From assembly GCF_028993555.1 (NCBI RefSeq), contig NZ_CP118610.1:620001-684000 (forward strand): 64,000 nucleotides of DNA, written 5' to 3'. The notes under the pieces are model-generated. The model was not told the DNA's origin, did not search any database, and worked only from the letters and a program-made list of their open reading frames with translations. Positions 41,707 through 50,545 of this stretch are shown in pieces (position 1 is the first letter of the stretch; each line of letters starts with the position of its first letter). Source of the stretch: Ensifer adhaerens (lineage in GTDB: Bacteria; Pseudomonadota; Alphaproteobacteria; Rhizobiales; Rhizobiaceae). The position numbers and the translations under genes were made by a program.

Positions 41707-41761
41707 TCCCGCCTTCCTTCGGGTCCAAAGCCCGGGCCATCCACTTGGCCAGAACTCATGG

Positions 41762-41786
41762 AAGGGTCGCCTCGGGCGGCCCTTTT
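41762..41786 (+). terminator. Rho-independent terminator of the short transcript
   Basis: AAGGGTCGCC - TCG - GGCGGCCCTT, a 10-bp stem with one G-T pair, followed by TT. Confidence 0.8.
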
Positions 41787-41823
41787 CCATTTCCGGCGCC
41801 TTGCTCGCTGTGCGAGGCTTGGC

Positions 41824-42309
41824 CTAGCCGGCGGCGCCTGCAGGCGCGGCTTCCTGGATCAGCAGCCAGGGATTTGGCGTGTTGTCGGCGAATTCGTCCC
41901 GAATGTGCCTCAGGACCTTCCGTTGCCCCGCAAACGGAACCATGCGCAGAGCCTCGTCGAAACCCACCCAGCGGAATTCGCTGTGCTCGGCATTCAGCTG
42001 GACGGATGCGTCCGGAGGCGCGTAGCCGACGAACACCGGAAGCAGACTGATCGAGTTGCGGTCGGCTTCGTAGAACTGTTCACAGATGTCGGCGGAATAG
42101 AAGCGCTCGAGGCGCAAGCCCGTTTCCTCATGCGCCTCGCGCAGGCCCGCCTGCCAGGCCGTCTCATTCGCCTCTATCGCACCGGCGACCTGGCACCAGG
42201 TTCCTGCAAGTGTTCCATTGCGGCGGAGAAGGAGAACGTCAAAACCGCTGCCGTTGGAACGCAGCACGACGACCGAAACGGCGAAACTTCTGATGGGGAT
42301 TTCATGCAT
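41824..42309 (-). CDS. Nudix hydrolase
   Basis: 161 residues from MHEIPIRSFA. Nudix box intact: GAIEANETAWQAGLREAHEE then TGL (GX5EX7REUXEEXGU). Family hydrolyses nucleoside diphosphates linked to a moiety; its similarity to the dATP pyrophosphohydrolase group is weak, so substrate is not assigned. Start chosen for the correct N-terminus of the fold. Confidence 0.9.
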   Translation of the reverse strand: MHEIPIRSFAVSVVVLRSNGSGFDVLLLRRNGTLAGTWCQVAGAIEANETAWQAGLREAHEETGLRLERFYSADICEQFYEADRNSISLLPVFVGYAPPDASVQLNAEHSEFRWVGFDEALRMVPFAGQRKVLRHIRDEFADNTPNPWLLIQEAAPAGAAG

Positions 42310-42401
42310 CGGCGCACCCTCTTTGTTCGACGCTGGAACATGCAACGTCGCAACCTGCGCTTCAACCTGCGTTGTCGGGACCGTCTCGGTTGCGCGCCCG
42401 T

Positions 42402-43139
42402 CTACACCCCAAAGCGCCCGAGTGCCGGGATCTTGATGCCCGGCCTCGCGAAATCAAAACCGGCAACAAGTCCGAAGAAGTGCACTTCCAAACCGCTGCG
42501 AACCCCGGCCGATATGCCCGCCACGCCATAGAGCGTCGCGTGCAGATCGCGGCCATCGGCATCGATCTGGAACAGCTTGCCTTCCGGCAGATAATCCCGG
42601 CCGACGGCGTCCGGCGGCAGAACGGCACCCAGTTCCGGTACGGAGCGCAACACATGCGCGACGAAGGTGTTGGAGTTCGGTCCCGGCCAGATCCGGTAGC
42701 CGCCGGGCGACGCATAGGGGTAACCGGCGATGGCGGCTTCGATTTTCGGGATCAGTCGGCCGGCCTCAGTGCCGGTCACCGAAACGACCAACTGCGGCTC
42801 ATTCGAATACCAGCGGGCATCCGCCGGATAGGCATTCTGGCGGATCGGCTTGCCCCAGCCGACCTTGTCGTAGCGGTTGTACGAGGGCGCTCCCTGTTCC
42901 TTGGTGACAATCCAGGCGTGGCTGGCGACAGCGCCCTTCATGCCGCCGGTCGTTGCAGAGAAGACATAAATCGCCGCATCGGCACTGTCTGTCGCTTTGG
43001 GCAGGATGTCTGCCGAGGACCAGTCCGCATTGCGCCAGCTCTGCGGTCGGTCTTGCATGTACCACCATCCGGCCGAAGCCAGCGCCGGCAAAAGGTAGAT
43101 GACCAGAAAGGCGGCGGCGAGCCTGCGGACGAATTTCAT
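42402..43139 (-). CDS. DUF3750 protein
   Basis: 245 residues. N-terminal signal/anchor (LAAAFLVIYLLPALASAGWWY), then a DUF3750 domain with ASHAWIVTKEQGA, WYSNEPQLVVSVTG, the conserved SPGGYRIWPGPNSNTFVAHVLR and LYGVAGISAGVRSGLEVHFFGL. Family function unknown. Start MKFVRR chosen; an upstream extension would be in non-coding sequence. Divergent from the asparaginase gene. Confidence 0.87.
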   Translation of the reverse strand: MKFVRRLAAAFLVIYLLPALASAGWWYMQDRPQSWRNADWSSADILPKATDSADAAIYVFSATTGGMKGAVASHAWIVTKEQGAPSYNRYDKVGWGKPIRQNAYPADARWYSNEPQLVVSVTGTEAGRLIPKIEAAIAGYPYASPGGYRIWPGPNSNTFVAHVLRSVPELGAVLPPDAVGRDYLPEGKLFQIDADGRDLHATLYGVAGISAGVRSGLEVHFFGLVAGFDFARPGIKIPALGRFGV

Positions 43140-43210
43140 GAAAACTCCGTTTCCTGTCGATAGATTCCTGCTAAATGCACGGAGCAATTTCGGAAATTTG
43201 AGGGCAAGGC

Positions 43211-44218
43211 ATGTCGAATCCCGTTCTCGTCGAAGTCACCCGCGGAAACCTCGTCGAAAGTCGTCATCGCGGCATTGTCATCGCCGTCGATGGTGACGGC
43301 CGCACCGTCTTCTCGCTCGGCGATACCGATGCCGCCGTCTTCCCGCGCTCGGCCTGCAAGGCGATGCAAGGATTGCCTTTGATGGAGAGCGGCGCTGCCG
43401 ATGCCTATGGCTTCGGCAGCAGGGAACTGGCACTTGCCTGTTCCTCCCATTCCGGCGAACCGGAGCACGTGGAACTCGCAGCAAAGATGCTCGCAGCGGC
43501 GGGCCTCGACGTCTCGGCGCTCGAATGCGGCGCCCACTGGTCGTCGGACCAGAAGACGCTGATCGGCCAGGCCCGCAGCCTCGACGCCCCGACGGCGCTT
43601 CACAACAATTGCTCCGGCAAGCATTCCGGCTTCATCTGCGCCTGCTGTCATTCGGGCACCGAGGTAAAGGGTTACGTCGGCTACGAGCATCCGCTGCAGC
43701 GGGAAATCCGTGGCACGATGGAAAGCCTGACGGGTGCGATCCTGGCCGCGGACAATTGCGGCGTCGACGGCTGTTCGATCCCGACCTATGCGGTGCCGAT
43801 CAAGGGTTTGGCGCACGGCTTTGCGAAGATGGCGACCGGCACGGGGCTCGAACCGGAGCGCGCGCGCGCCTCGAAGCGACTGATCGAGGCCTGCATGGCC
43901 GAGCCCTTCTACGTGGCCGGTACCAAGCGCGCCTGCACCCGGCTGATGAAAACCGCGCCTGGCCGTATCTTCGCCAAGACCGGTGCCGAAGGGGTGTTCT
44001 GCGCCGCCATTCCGGAAAAGGGTATCGCGATCGCGCTGAAATGCGAGGACGGCACGACGCGAGCGGCCGAAGCAATGGTGGCTGCAACGCTTGCCCGCTT
44101 CTTCCGCGATGAACCGGAACTGCACGCAGCGCTGATGGCGCAGGCCAACCATGCGATGCACAACTGGAACGGCATCCATGTCGGCGACGTCAGGGTGACG
44201 GAAGCTTTCGCCGCCTGA
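43211..44218 (+). CDS. L-asparaginase, Rhizobium etli type (class 3)
   Basis: Hydrolyses L-asparagine to aspartate and ammonia. 335 residues. Characteristic residues: Ser47-x2-Lys50 (RSACKAM), Cys134 and Lys137 in NNCSGKHSGF, Cys188 in DNCGVDGCS. This matches the thermolabile inducible R. etli asparaginase family, unrelated to E. coli AnsA/AnsB. No signal peptide, so cytoplasmic. Confidence 0.93.
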   Translation: MSNPVLVEVTRGNLVESRHRGIVIAVDGDGRTVFSLGDTDAAVFPRSACKAMQGLPLMESGAADAYGFGSRELALACSSHSGEPEHVELAAKMLAAAGLDVSALECGAHWSSDQKTLIGQARSLDAPTALHNNCSGKHSGFICACCHSGTEVKGYVGYEHPLQREIRGTMESLTGAILAADNCGVDGCSIPTYAVPIKGLAHGFAKMATGTGLEPERARASKRLIEACMAEPFYVAGTKRACTRLMKTAPGRIFAKTGAEGVFCAAIPEKGIAIALKCEDGTTRAAEAMVAATLARFFRDEPELHAALMAQANHAMHNWNGIHVGDVRVTEAFAA

Positions 44219-44284
44219 GGTGCGGCGGTCGAAGGCCTCGGCCCCCGTTTGCCAATGGAGCCGTCGGGCCGTCGGTCCACGACA

Positions 44285-45037
44285 TCAGGCGGCGATAATC
44301 GCTATGTCCGCGTCTTGATAGGCCGCGAGCATCTCGTCCTCGATTTCCGCAGGTAGGATGAAACCGGCCAGGTCGGAGATTACGGCCACACGGTGCGGCG
44401 AGACCGCGCCGAATTTCTCCGTCGTCGCAAGCACATAGGTGTCGGCCGCCTGCTGCAGAATGGCGCGCTTGACCGCCGCCTCTTCAAAGTCGCCCGTCGA
44501 GACGCCGTGAACGGGATGAATGGCGGTCACGCCGAGGAAGAACAGGTCGACACGGATGCTAGCGATGGCGGCAAGGGCGGCGGCTCCTGTCGCAACCATC
44601 GAATGTTTGTAAAGGCGGCCACCGATCAGGATCACTTCGGCTTCGTGGCGTTCAAGCTCGGCGGCAATTGTCGGGCTGTGGGTGACAACGGTCAGTCGCA
44701 TCTCCCGTGGCAGTGCCCGCGCGATTTCGGCGTTGCTCGTGCCGCCGTCGAGGAAGATCGTCTGTCCAGCTTCGATCATCGTCGCGGCCTTTCGCCCAAG
44801 CCGAGCTTTGACGTCGCCGGCGATTTCTTGCCGTGCCGCAAAGTTCGGTAGCGGCGGGACCAACGGTAGCGCTCCGCCATGTACGCGCTTCAGCAAGCCT
44901 TCCGCCGCCATCTCGCGCAGATCGCGCCGGATCGTGTCTTCCGAAAGGTCCAGTTCGTCCGCCATGCGCTTGGCGACGATCTCGCCATCGCGCGCAAGCC
45001 GTGCCGAAATCAAAGCCCGTCTCTGTGTGGTCAGCAT
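44285..45037 (-). CDS. DeoR/GlpR-family transcriptional regulator
   Basis: 250 residues. N-terminal DeoR HTH (MADELDLSEDTIRRDLREMAAEGLLKRVHGGA) and C-terminal sugar-phosphate-binding domain (FLDGGTSNAEIARALP; GVTAIHPVHGVSTGDFEEAAVKRA). Ligands of this family are sugar phosphates. Divergent from the DUF4406 gene; an inverted repeat in the gap may be its operator. Confidence 0.92.
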   Translation of the reverse strand: MLTTQRRALISARLARDGEIVAKRMADELDLSEDTIRRDLREMAAEGLLKRVHGGALPLVPPLPNFAARQEIAGDVKARLGRKAATMIEAGQTIFLDGGTSNAEIARALPREMRLTVVTHSPTIAAELERHEAEVILIGGRLYKHSMVATGAAALAAIASIRVDLFFLGVTAIHPVHGVSTGDFEEAAVKRAILQQAADTYVLATTEKFGAVSPHRVAVISDLAGFILPAEIEDEMLAAYQDADIAIIAA

Positions 45038-45064
45038 GAATGACTCCTTGACTCTTCACGATAG

Positions 45065-45112
45065 TGCACGAATTATCATGAATATTCCAGAATAATCTGG
45101 ATATTTCGTGCA
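45065..45112. promoter_or_regulatory. inverted repeat between the DeoR-type regulator and DUF4406 gene
   Basis: TGCACGAA (45065-45072) and its complement TTCGTGCA (45105-45112) are 32 bp apart and flank an A/T-rich core containing GAATATTC. Likely operator of the adjacent regulator. Confidence 0.55.
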
Positions 45113-45129
45113 AAAAGGTGGAGAAAGTC

Positions 45130-45501
45130 ATGTTGATTTTGATCGCGGGTCCCTATCGCTCGGGAACGGGAGACGATCCGGCCAAGATGGCCGCCAACCT
45201 GAAGCGGCTGGAGGAGCCGTCCTATGCGCTGTTTCGGGCCGGGCACGTGCCGATGATCGGCGAATGGGTGGCGCTGCCGGTGTGGAATGCGGCGGGTGGA
45301 GAGCGGATCGGCGACGACCTCTATGAGGAGATCTTCCATCCCGTCGCCGGCCGCTTGCTGGCGTTGTGCGACGCGGTGCTGCGCCTGCCCGGCGACAGCA
45401 AGGGTGCCGACAACGATGTGCGCATTGCCCGCGAACGCGGCATTCCCGTCTACTATCGCCTGGAAGATGTGCCCGGTTGCGGCGAGGCGCTGGTCGCCTG
45501 A
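45130..45501 (+). CDS. DUF4406-like protein
   Basis: 123 residues from MLILIAGPYRSG (AGGTGGAG upstream). Nucleoside 2-deoxyribosyltransferase-like fold by its LIAGPYRSG opening, internal HVPMIGEWVALPVW and C-terminal CDAVLRLPGDSKGADNDVRIA, as in DUF4406. Activity not established. It is divergent from the DeoR regulator and may be its target. Confidence 0.75.
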   Translation: MLILIAGPYRSGTGDDPAKMAANLKRLEEPSYALFRAGHVPMIGEWVALPVWNAAGGERIGDDLYEEIFHPVAGRLLALCDAVLRLPGDSKGADNDVRIARERGIPVYYRLEDVPGCGEALVA

Positions 45502-45510
45502 TCTGAAAAC

Positions 45511-45536
45511 GGCCCGGCAGGAATTCCTGCCGGGCC
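45511..45536 (+). terminator. 26-bp perfect palindrome, terminator-like
   Basis: GGCCCGGCAGGAA followed by its exact complement, 10 nt after the DUF4406 stop. No T-run follows, so it may act as an mRNA 3' structure. Confidence 0.6.
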
Positions 45537-45613
45537 ATGTCTCTAAACCTCACCCCGACCTCAGGATCAACGCGATGATCACGTTCGTGCGGAAATGAGG
45601 GGAGGCGGGCGGC

Positions 45614-46342
45614 CTACTCGTGAACGTGCGGCTCGGCGACGAAGGTCAGCGTGGCGGTCAAACCTTTCTTGTCGGCGGCGACATTACCTTCGAGCGGGAC
45701 CGCGTGGCTGACGGCGAGAATGTTGACGCCGGCATTGCGCAGCGTCACTTCGGCTTCGCCATTCGTGTTCGTCTTTTCGGAGACAAGTTCGGGCAATCCG
45801 GCATAGTCGAGGGTGATTTCCTTGCCTTCGAGCGGCTTGCCGTCGAGGAGCAGGCGGATGCGAAACTTCTCACCCGGCTTCAGGCCGATAGGGTTGTCGA
45901 GCGGGACGATCTGCAGCGGCTGTTCAGGAAAGGCCGGCAGAGCGCCAGCGTGCACCAGCGCGATGCTGTATTTGACCGAGTGGCTCGCCTGTTTGGCGCC
46001 GGGCACCTCGTTCTTGGGCTTGTTCACCCATTTGCCGTCGGCACCCTCGCTCCAGAAGCCGTTATCGAACTCCAGCGCGATGACCACCGGTTCGCCATCG
46101 AGCTTCAGGGAGGCGTGATTATCGGCCGGCACGATCGTCACCGGCAGCGCCTTGCCGTCCTCGCTGATCGCCGACACCGATTTCACCTTGGCCGGATCAT
46201 AGGCTTCGTCCGCGGGGCCGTGGCCGTAGACAACCGCAAGTGTTCCCCAGCGCTCGCCGATCCACGCGCCATGGGAGAAGGCGGGTGTGGCGGTGGCGGC
46301 AAACAGGCCTGCGGCGATGAGGGTCGAAAAGAGCGTCTTCAT
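45614..46342 (-). CDS. DUF4198 periplasmic protein, possible metal-uptake accessory
   Basis: 242 residues; signal peptide (AFS-HGAW). DUF4198 domain opening HGAWIGERWG and a C-terminal AEPHVHE rich in His. Family members such as NikK are linked to nickel or cobalt uptake. A Zur-like box sits directly before the gene, suggesting zinc-dependent control and a role in zinc or related metal homeostasis (inference). Confidence 0.82.
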   Translation of the reverse strand: MKTLFSTLIAAGLFAATATPAFSHGAWIGERWGTLAVVYGHGPADEAYDPAKVKSVSAISEDGKALPVTIVPADNHASLKLDGEPVVIALEFDNGFWSEGADGKWVNKPKNEVPGAKQASHSVKYSIALVHAGALPAFPEQPLQIVPLDNPIGLKPGEKFRIRLLLDGKPLEGKEITLDYAGLPELVSEKTNTNGEAEVTLRNAGVNILAVSHAVPLEGNVAADKKGLTATLTFVAEPHVHE

Positions 46343-46358
46343 GAGTAACTCCGAATAA

Positions 46359-46373
46359 TGTTATAACGTAACA
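46359..46373. promoter_or_regulatory. Zur-like palindrome
   Basis: TGTTATAACGTAACA: TGTTA and TAACA arms around 5 bp, 16 nt before the ATG of the DUF4198 gene. Resembles rhizobial Zur boxes; the binding protein is inferred. Confidence 0.5.
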
Positions 46374-46573
46374 CATCGGTTTTATTGAAATCCGTTCGGG
46401 CTTGTCAATCGGGGTGACATCCTTTCTTCTGCCGCCGATCTTTGGTTTGGTCTGGAGTTGAAATAGCAAGCGCCCGGTTCATCGAGTCCATTTCGCATCC
46501 GTCGCCGGATTTGATGGGCGGGGCCTGTCGACACCACGCCATCCAATCCGCATGACCGCAGAGGAGAATTGAA

Positions 46574-47194
46574 GTGTTGAAACTATTCTATGCCCCGGGC
46601 ACTTGTTCATTGGCCTCGCATATCGCGCTGGAAGAGGCTGGCGCCGACTACGAGGCGCGCCGCGTCGATTTCTCGACTGCCGAGCAGACCAAGCCGGATT
46701 ATCTGGTAATCAACCCGAAGGGCCGCGTGCCGGCGCTCGTCACCGACCGCGGCGTCATCACGGAAACACCGGCAATTCTGACCTATGTCGCCGAGACGCA
46801 TCCGGCGGCGAACCTTGCACCAAGCGGCGATGCCTTCGCCTTTGCGCAGTTGCAGTCATTCATGAACTATCTGTGCTCGACGGTGCATGTCGCCCATGCC
46901 CATGGACGTCGCGGCGCGCGCTGGGCCGATGATCCGGCGGCGCACGAGGCAATGAAGGCCAAGGTTGCGTCCAACATGGCGGCCTGCTTCGAGCTGATCG
47001 AGAACAAGGTGTTTGAAGGTCCCTTCGTCATGGGCGAGACCTACTCGATCGCCGATCCCTACCTTTTCACCATCGCCGGCTGGCTCGAATCCGACGGTGT
47101 GGATCCCGCGCGTTTCCCGAAAATCCTGGACCACCGCAATCGCATGACCGCGCGTCCGGCCGTTGGCCGGGTCTTGGCCGCGCTGAAGGCCTGA
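46574..47194 (+). CDS. glutathione S-transferase, beta-like
   Basis: 206 residues with GTG start and a GAGGAGAA site. N-terminal thioredoxin-like domain with Cys in YAPGTCSLA and NPKGRVPAL, ETPAIL binding glutathione; helical C-terminal domain with YSIADPYLF. Cys near position 11 is typical of bacterial beta-class enzymes. Substrate unknown. Confidence 0.92.
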   Translation: MLKLFYAPGTCSLASHIALEEAGADYEARRVDFSTAEQTKPDYLVINPKGRVPALVTDRGVITETPAILTYVAETHPAANLAPSGDAFAFAQLQSFMNYLCSTVHVAHAHGRRGARWADDPAAHEAMKAKVASNMAACFELIENKVFEGPFVMGETYSIADPYLFTIAGWLESDGVDPARFPKILDHRNRMTARPAVGRVLAALKA

Positions 47195-47212
47195 GCCGCG
47201 TGACCATTCGGG

Positions 47213-48136
47213 CTACATCAGGATGTAGTCCTTAGGCTGCGGCAGGGGCGGCAGGTCCGTCTCGCCGAGCGCCTCGCGCAGGTTGATCTCGATGATTTCG
47301 GCAAGCGCCATGATCGGCAGGTCGTTCGGCAACACGCCGAACGGCTCCTCCAGCTCGTCCCCGAGCGCATCGAGGCCGAAGAAGGTGTAGGCGACCAGCG
47401 CCGTGACGAACGGCGTCGCCCAGCCGAGCGCATCGGCAAAGCCGAAGGGCAACAGGAAGCAGAAGAGATAGGCGGTGCGGTGCAGGAGCAGCGTATAGCC
47501 GAAGGGCACAGGCGTGTTGCGGATGCGCTCGCAGGCGGCAAGCATCGCCGACATCCTGCCGACCGTACCGTCTAGCTGGGCCCACTGGAAGTCGCTGATC
47601 GCGCCTGAGCCGCGCAGGCCGGCGAGGTCGCGGCCCATCTCGCGCAGTAGATAATCCGGCGCGTTGCGGCTTGCCTTGTAGCCGGGAGCAAGATCTTCGG
47701 GCAGTCTTGCGAGCGCTCTGCCGGCATGGGTGCCCGGTCGCAGGTGGCCAACCAGAGCGTGAGCAAAGGCGATGGCGATGTTGAGGAGCCGTTGCCGCGT
47801 CTCGTTCTCCGATGCTTTTGCCTCGCCCAGGACCAATGTCTGCCGGGCGAGATCGCGCGATGTGAAGATCAGTTGGCCCCAGTCCTTGCGCGCCTCCCAC
47901 CAGCGGTCGTAGCAGGCGTTGTTTCGAAAGCCGAGGAACACGGAGAGCGCGATGCCGAGCAGGGCGAAAGGGCCGCTGTTGACGCTTGGAACGATGCCAG
48001 GATCGGCGCGATGCGCCCAGACGACGAAGGCGGAAAGACCGAAGACGAACAGCACCTGCGGAAAGATCCGCTGGATGACCGATCCCCTGAGGATGAAGAA
48101 CAGTTTCAGAAGGCTGGGGCGGTCGCGAACGATCAT
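47213..48136 (-). CDS. bestrophin-family membrane protein
   Basis: 307 residues. Bestrophin/UPF0187 family: FGLSAFVVWAHR, FLGFRNNACYDRWWEARKDWGQL and a late PLGFADALGW-like membrane part (LLPFGFADALGWATPFVTALVAYTFFGLDALGDELEEPFG). Members form pentameric ion channels. Converges on the GST gene with 18 bp between stops. Confidence 0.92.
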   Translation of the reverse strand: MIVRDRPSLLKLFFILRGSVIQRIFPQVLFVFGLSAFVVWAHRADPGIVPSVNSGPFALLGIALSVFLGFRNNACYDRWWEARKDWGQLIFTSRDLARQTLVLGEAKASENETRQRLLNIAIAFAHALVGHLRPGTHAGRALARLPEDLAPGYKASRNAPDYLLREMGRDLAGLRGSGAISDFQWAQLDGTVGRMSAMLAACERIRNTPVPFGYTLLLHRTAYLFCFLLPFGFADALGWATPFVTALVAYTFFGLDALGDELEEPFGVLPNDLPIMALAEIIEINLREALGETDLPPLPQPKDYILM

Positions 48137-48307
48137 GGAAGTGCACCTGTGTGGCCGGCAGCTTCCACCGGTATAGGCGTGGGCTGTGAAATGGAAGGCC
48201 GCTCATCGGATGCCGCCAGCTGTCGGCGGGAGATTTTTGCCGCCTATGTCGGTTCGGTCGTTGCGCGCACGTCCTTGTTGCGTAACGCCAACAGGGAGAC
48301 AACGACG

Positions 48308-48892
48308 ATGCGCAAGGTGGTTGCCGGCATGCAAATGTCCATCGACGGGATGATCGACGGACCGGATGGTTATACGGACTGGGTCGATTCCTGGTCGGAC
48401 ACTTTCGACCTTTTGCCTGACATCGATGCGTGCGTTCTCGGGAGCGGCATGTATTCGGGCTATGAGCAATATTGGAGCGCGATCAAACGCGATCCGCATG
48501 CGCCGCTGGAGTTTACCGGCAAGGTGCCGACGCAGGAGGAGATCGAATATGCGGACTTTGCCCTTGGCACGCCGCATTATGTTCTCTCGAAAAATCGCTC
48601 CGAGGTGCAATGGGCCAACGCCACCATTGTTCGCGATGCCGAAGAGGTCGACCGGCTAAAACGCGAGCCGGGCCGGACCATATATGTCATCGGTGGCGCT
48701 CGCACGGTGTCGAGCCTGATGGACCGCGGCCTGATCGACGAGTTGCGTCTCACCATCCATCCCCTGGTGGTGGGTAAGGGCAAGGCGCTGTTCGATACCA
48801 TCGCCGAGCGCCACTACGTGCAACTCGATCAAGTGAAGAGCGTCGATAACGGCAAGGTCTGCCTGATCTACACGGTCGGCGATCGGGGCTGA
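48308..48892 (+). CDS. dihydrofolate reductase-family protein
   Basis: 194 residues. RibD-C/DHFR-like fold: MRKVVAGMQMSIDGMI at the start and IYVIGGARTVSSLMDRGLIDELRLTIHPLVVGKGKALFD in the C-terminal half. These YyaP-type proteins are common and of unknown substrate; it is not expected to be the essential DHFR. Confidence 0.9.
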   Translation: MRKVVAGMQMSIDGMIDGPDGYTDWVDSWSDTFDLLPDIDACVLGSGMYSGYEQYWSAIKRDPHAPLEFTGKVPTQEEIEYADFALGTPHYVLSKNRSEVQWANATIVRDAEEVDRLKREPGRTIYVIGGARTVSSLMDRGLIDELRLTIHPLVVGKGKALFDTIAERHYVQLDQVKSVDNGKVCLIYTVGDRG

Positions 48893-48898
48893 AAGCGC

Positions 48899-49252
48899 TC
48901 AGCCGGCGAGTTTCGCGGCAAGCCGCTTCGGCGCTTTCTGGCGCCAGGCGGCGACCAGTCGCCCGGTCAGGCTCTTATCGTCGATCACCGAAAGCCGAAC
49001 CAGCATCGCCGGCCAGCCCTTGTAGTGATCCGTCTCGAAGTAGAGCTGCGGGTCGAGTTCCAGCAGCATCTCCTTTTCTTCGAGCGCACACATGACGACA
49101 AGCGTGTCGCGGTCCTTCATGCGCACGAAGCCCTTGTCTTTCACCAGCAATGCCGGCGTGCCGTAGGAGGTCCCGATGGTAACCTCCGGCAGGCCGGCAA
49201 TTTCCGCCAGCTTGACGACCCGTGCAAAATTGCGGTCGAGATCCTCGCTCAT
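48899..49252 (-). CDS. MmcQ/YjbR-family protein
   Basis: 117 residues. YjbR fold: GTPALLVKDKGFVRMKDRDTLVVMCALEEKEMLLELDP and YKGWPAMLVRL. Family proteins have a CyaY-like DNA-binding fold with no firm function. It converges on the DHFR-like gene with only 6 bp between stops. Confidence 0.9.
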   Translation of the reverse strand: MSEDLDRNFARVVKLAEIAGLPEVTIGTSYGTPALLVKDKGFVRMKDRDTLVVMCALEEKEMLLELDPQLYFETDHYKGWPAMLVRLSVIDDKSLTGRLVAAWRQKAPKRLAAKLAG

Positions 49253-49282
49253 CCCGTCAGCATATCACACGGCCATTGTTCG

Positions 49283-49492
49283 TCAGCGGCCCCCTGCCTG
49301 CAGGCATTCTTGCGTGCAATCGGCGGCGCGCGGCCAGGGCCAGCCGGGAAACGGCAGGTCGCCGAGTTCGCGCTCGTCCATGCGCTCGAGATCCGGATGC
49401 TGCAGCGGGTCGCGTGCCCATGCAAGTGGCGCATCCTGCTTCCGGCGTTCCGAAGTGGCGAACGCGGTCAATGTCGAGAGAAGCTTCAACAT
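49283..49492 (-). CDS. small protein, DUF1127-like C-terminal part
   Basis: 69 residues from MLKLLSTL, with AAGGA about 9 nt upstream. The segment DLERMDERELGDLPF recalls the DUF1127 helix, and the C-terminus carries a Cys and a Trp-rich PFPGWPWPRAADCTQECL. Divergent from the LysR-type gene, an arrangement in which the regulator often controls its neighbour. Confidence 0.55.
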   Translation of the reverse strand: MLKLLSTLTAFATSERRKQDAPLAWARDPLQHPDLERMDERELGDLPFPGWPWPRAADCTQECLQAGGR

Positions 49493-49581
49493 GGTGGACC
49501 ATCCTTTCGATGGTTGGATGATCTGCCTGCCCGATCCACTTTTCAATTGAGAATGGCAATGAACGAGTTTAGAAAAACTAT

Positions 49582-50520
49582 ATGAAGGATCTGAACTCTG
49601 TCCATTTGAACGGGCTCCGCGCCGTCGAAGCGGCCGGGCGCCTTGGTTCGCTTGCAGCCGCTGCCGAGGAGCTCGGGGTGACCTCCGGTGCGGTGAGCCA
49701 GCAGATTGCCAAGGCGGAGGCCCAGCTTGGCCGCGTCCTCTTCGAGCGCACGCCGCGCGGCCTTGTTCCGACGGACTTCGGCCAGCGCTTCCTCGCGCGC
49801 CTCAGCAACGCCTTTCAGGAACTGGCAGAGGCGGTCGCTTCGGCTCGGCGACGCGACGAGTCGGTGTTGACGATCTCGGTGGCGCCGGTCTTTGCCGCCC
49901 GTTGGCTGGTCTACCGGCTGAATCGTTTCGCCGAGCGCCATCCCGACATTCGCCTGCGCATCGATGCCACGACCAAACTCGTCAATCTCGACACATCGGA
50001 TGTGGACGTCGGCATCCGTGTCGGCTCGGGCGAATGGCCTGGCGTGAAATCGGAACTGCTGTTGCAGCAGGAGATCTTTCCCGTCTGTTCGCCGGCCATG
50101 GCCGAGAACTTGCGTGTACCCGCAGATATTCTAAAGCTTCCCGCTGTGATCGACGGCCACTCGATGTTCAGCTGGGAGGTGTGGCTTCGCGAAGTTGGCC
50201 TCTCCGGTGCCGAAATGACCGTGCGCCATACGTTCAACGAAGCATCGCTGGTGCTCGATGCGGCGATCTCGGGGCAGGGGGTCATGCTCGCCTGGCAGAC
50301 GCTCGCCGGCTTCGCGATCACCCAGGGCAGTTTGGTCGTACCGTTCGGTATCCGCGTCGAGACGGGCTACGGCCATTATTTCGTCAGTTCGCCGTCGCGG
50401 CGGGAAAGCAAGGCAGCGGCCGCCTTCAAGCGTTGGGTTCGCGACGAGGTGGAGGATGGCATGCGCCTGCTCGATCTCAGGGCTCCGCGCGTTCGCTTCG
50501 ACGCGGCGCCCATAAGCTGA
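49582..50520 (+). CDS. LysR-family regulator, GcvA-like
   Basis: 312 residues. N-terminal winged HTH (LNGLRAVEAAGRLGSLAAAAEELGVTSGAVSQQIAKAEAQLG), then a periplasmic-binding-like effector domain of the GcvA type (DVDVGIRVGSGEWPG). Effector and targets unknown; the divergent small gene is a candidate. Confidence 0.93.
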   Translation: MKDLNSVHLNGLRAVEAAGRLGSLAAAAEELGVTSGAVSQQIAKAEAQLGRVLFERTPRGLVPTDFGQRFLARLSNAFQELAEAVASARRRDESVLTISVAPVFAARWLVYRLNRFAERHPDIRLRIDATTKLVNLDTSDVDVGIRVGSGEWPGVKSELLLQQEIFPVCSPAMAENLRVPADILKLPAVIDGHSMFSWEVWLREVGLSGAEMTVRHTFNEASLVLDAAISGQGVMLAWQTLAGFAITQGSLVVPFGIRVETGYGHYFVSSPSRRESKAAAAFKRWVRDEVEDGMRLLDLRAPRVRFDAAPIS

Positions 50521-50545
50521 TCATCGGAAGCGCCCTCCGGGCGGC

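Noticed and set aside
45541..45606. Sequence between the 26-bp palindrome and the DUF4198 gene as a second RIME-like element
   Set aside because: Only short matches to such ends (CTCACCCC, GAGGGGAGG) and no clear palindromic arms.
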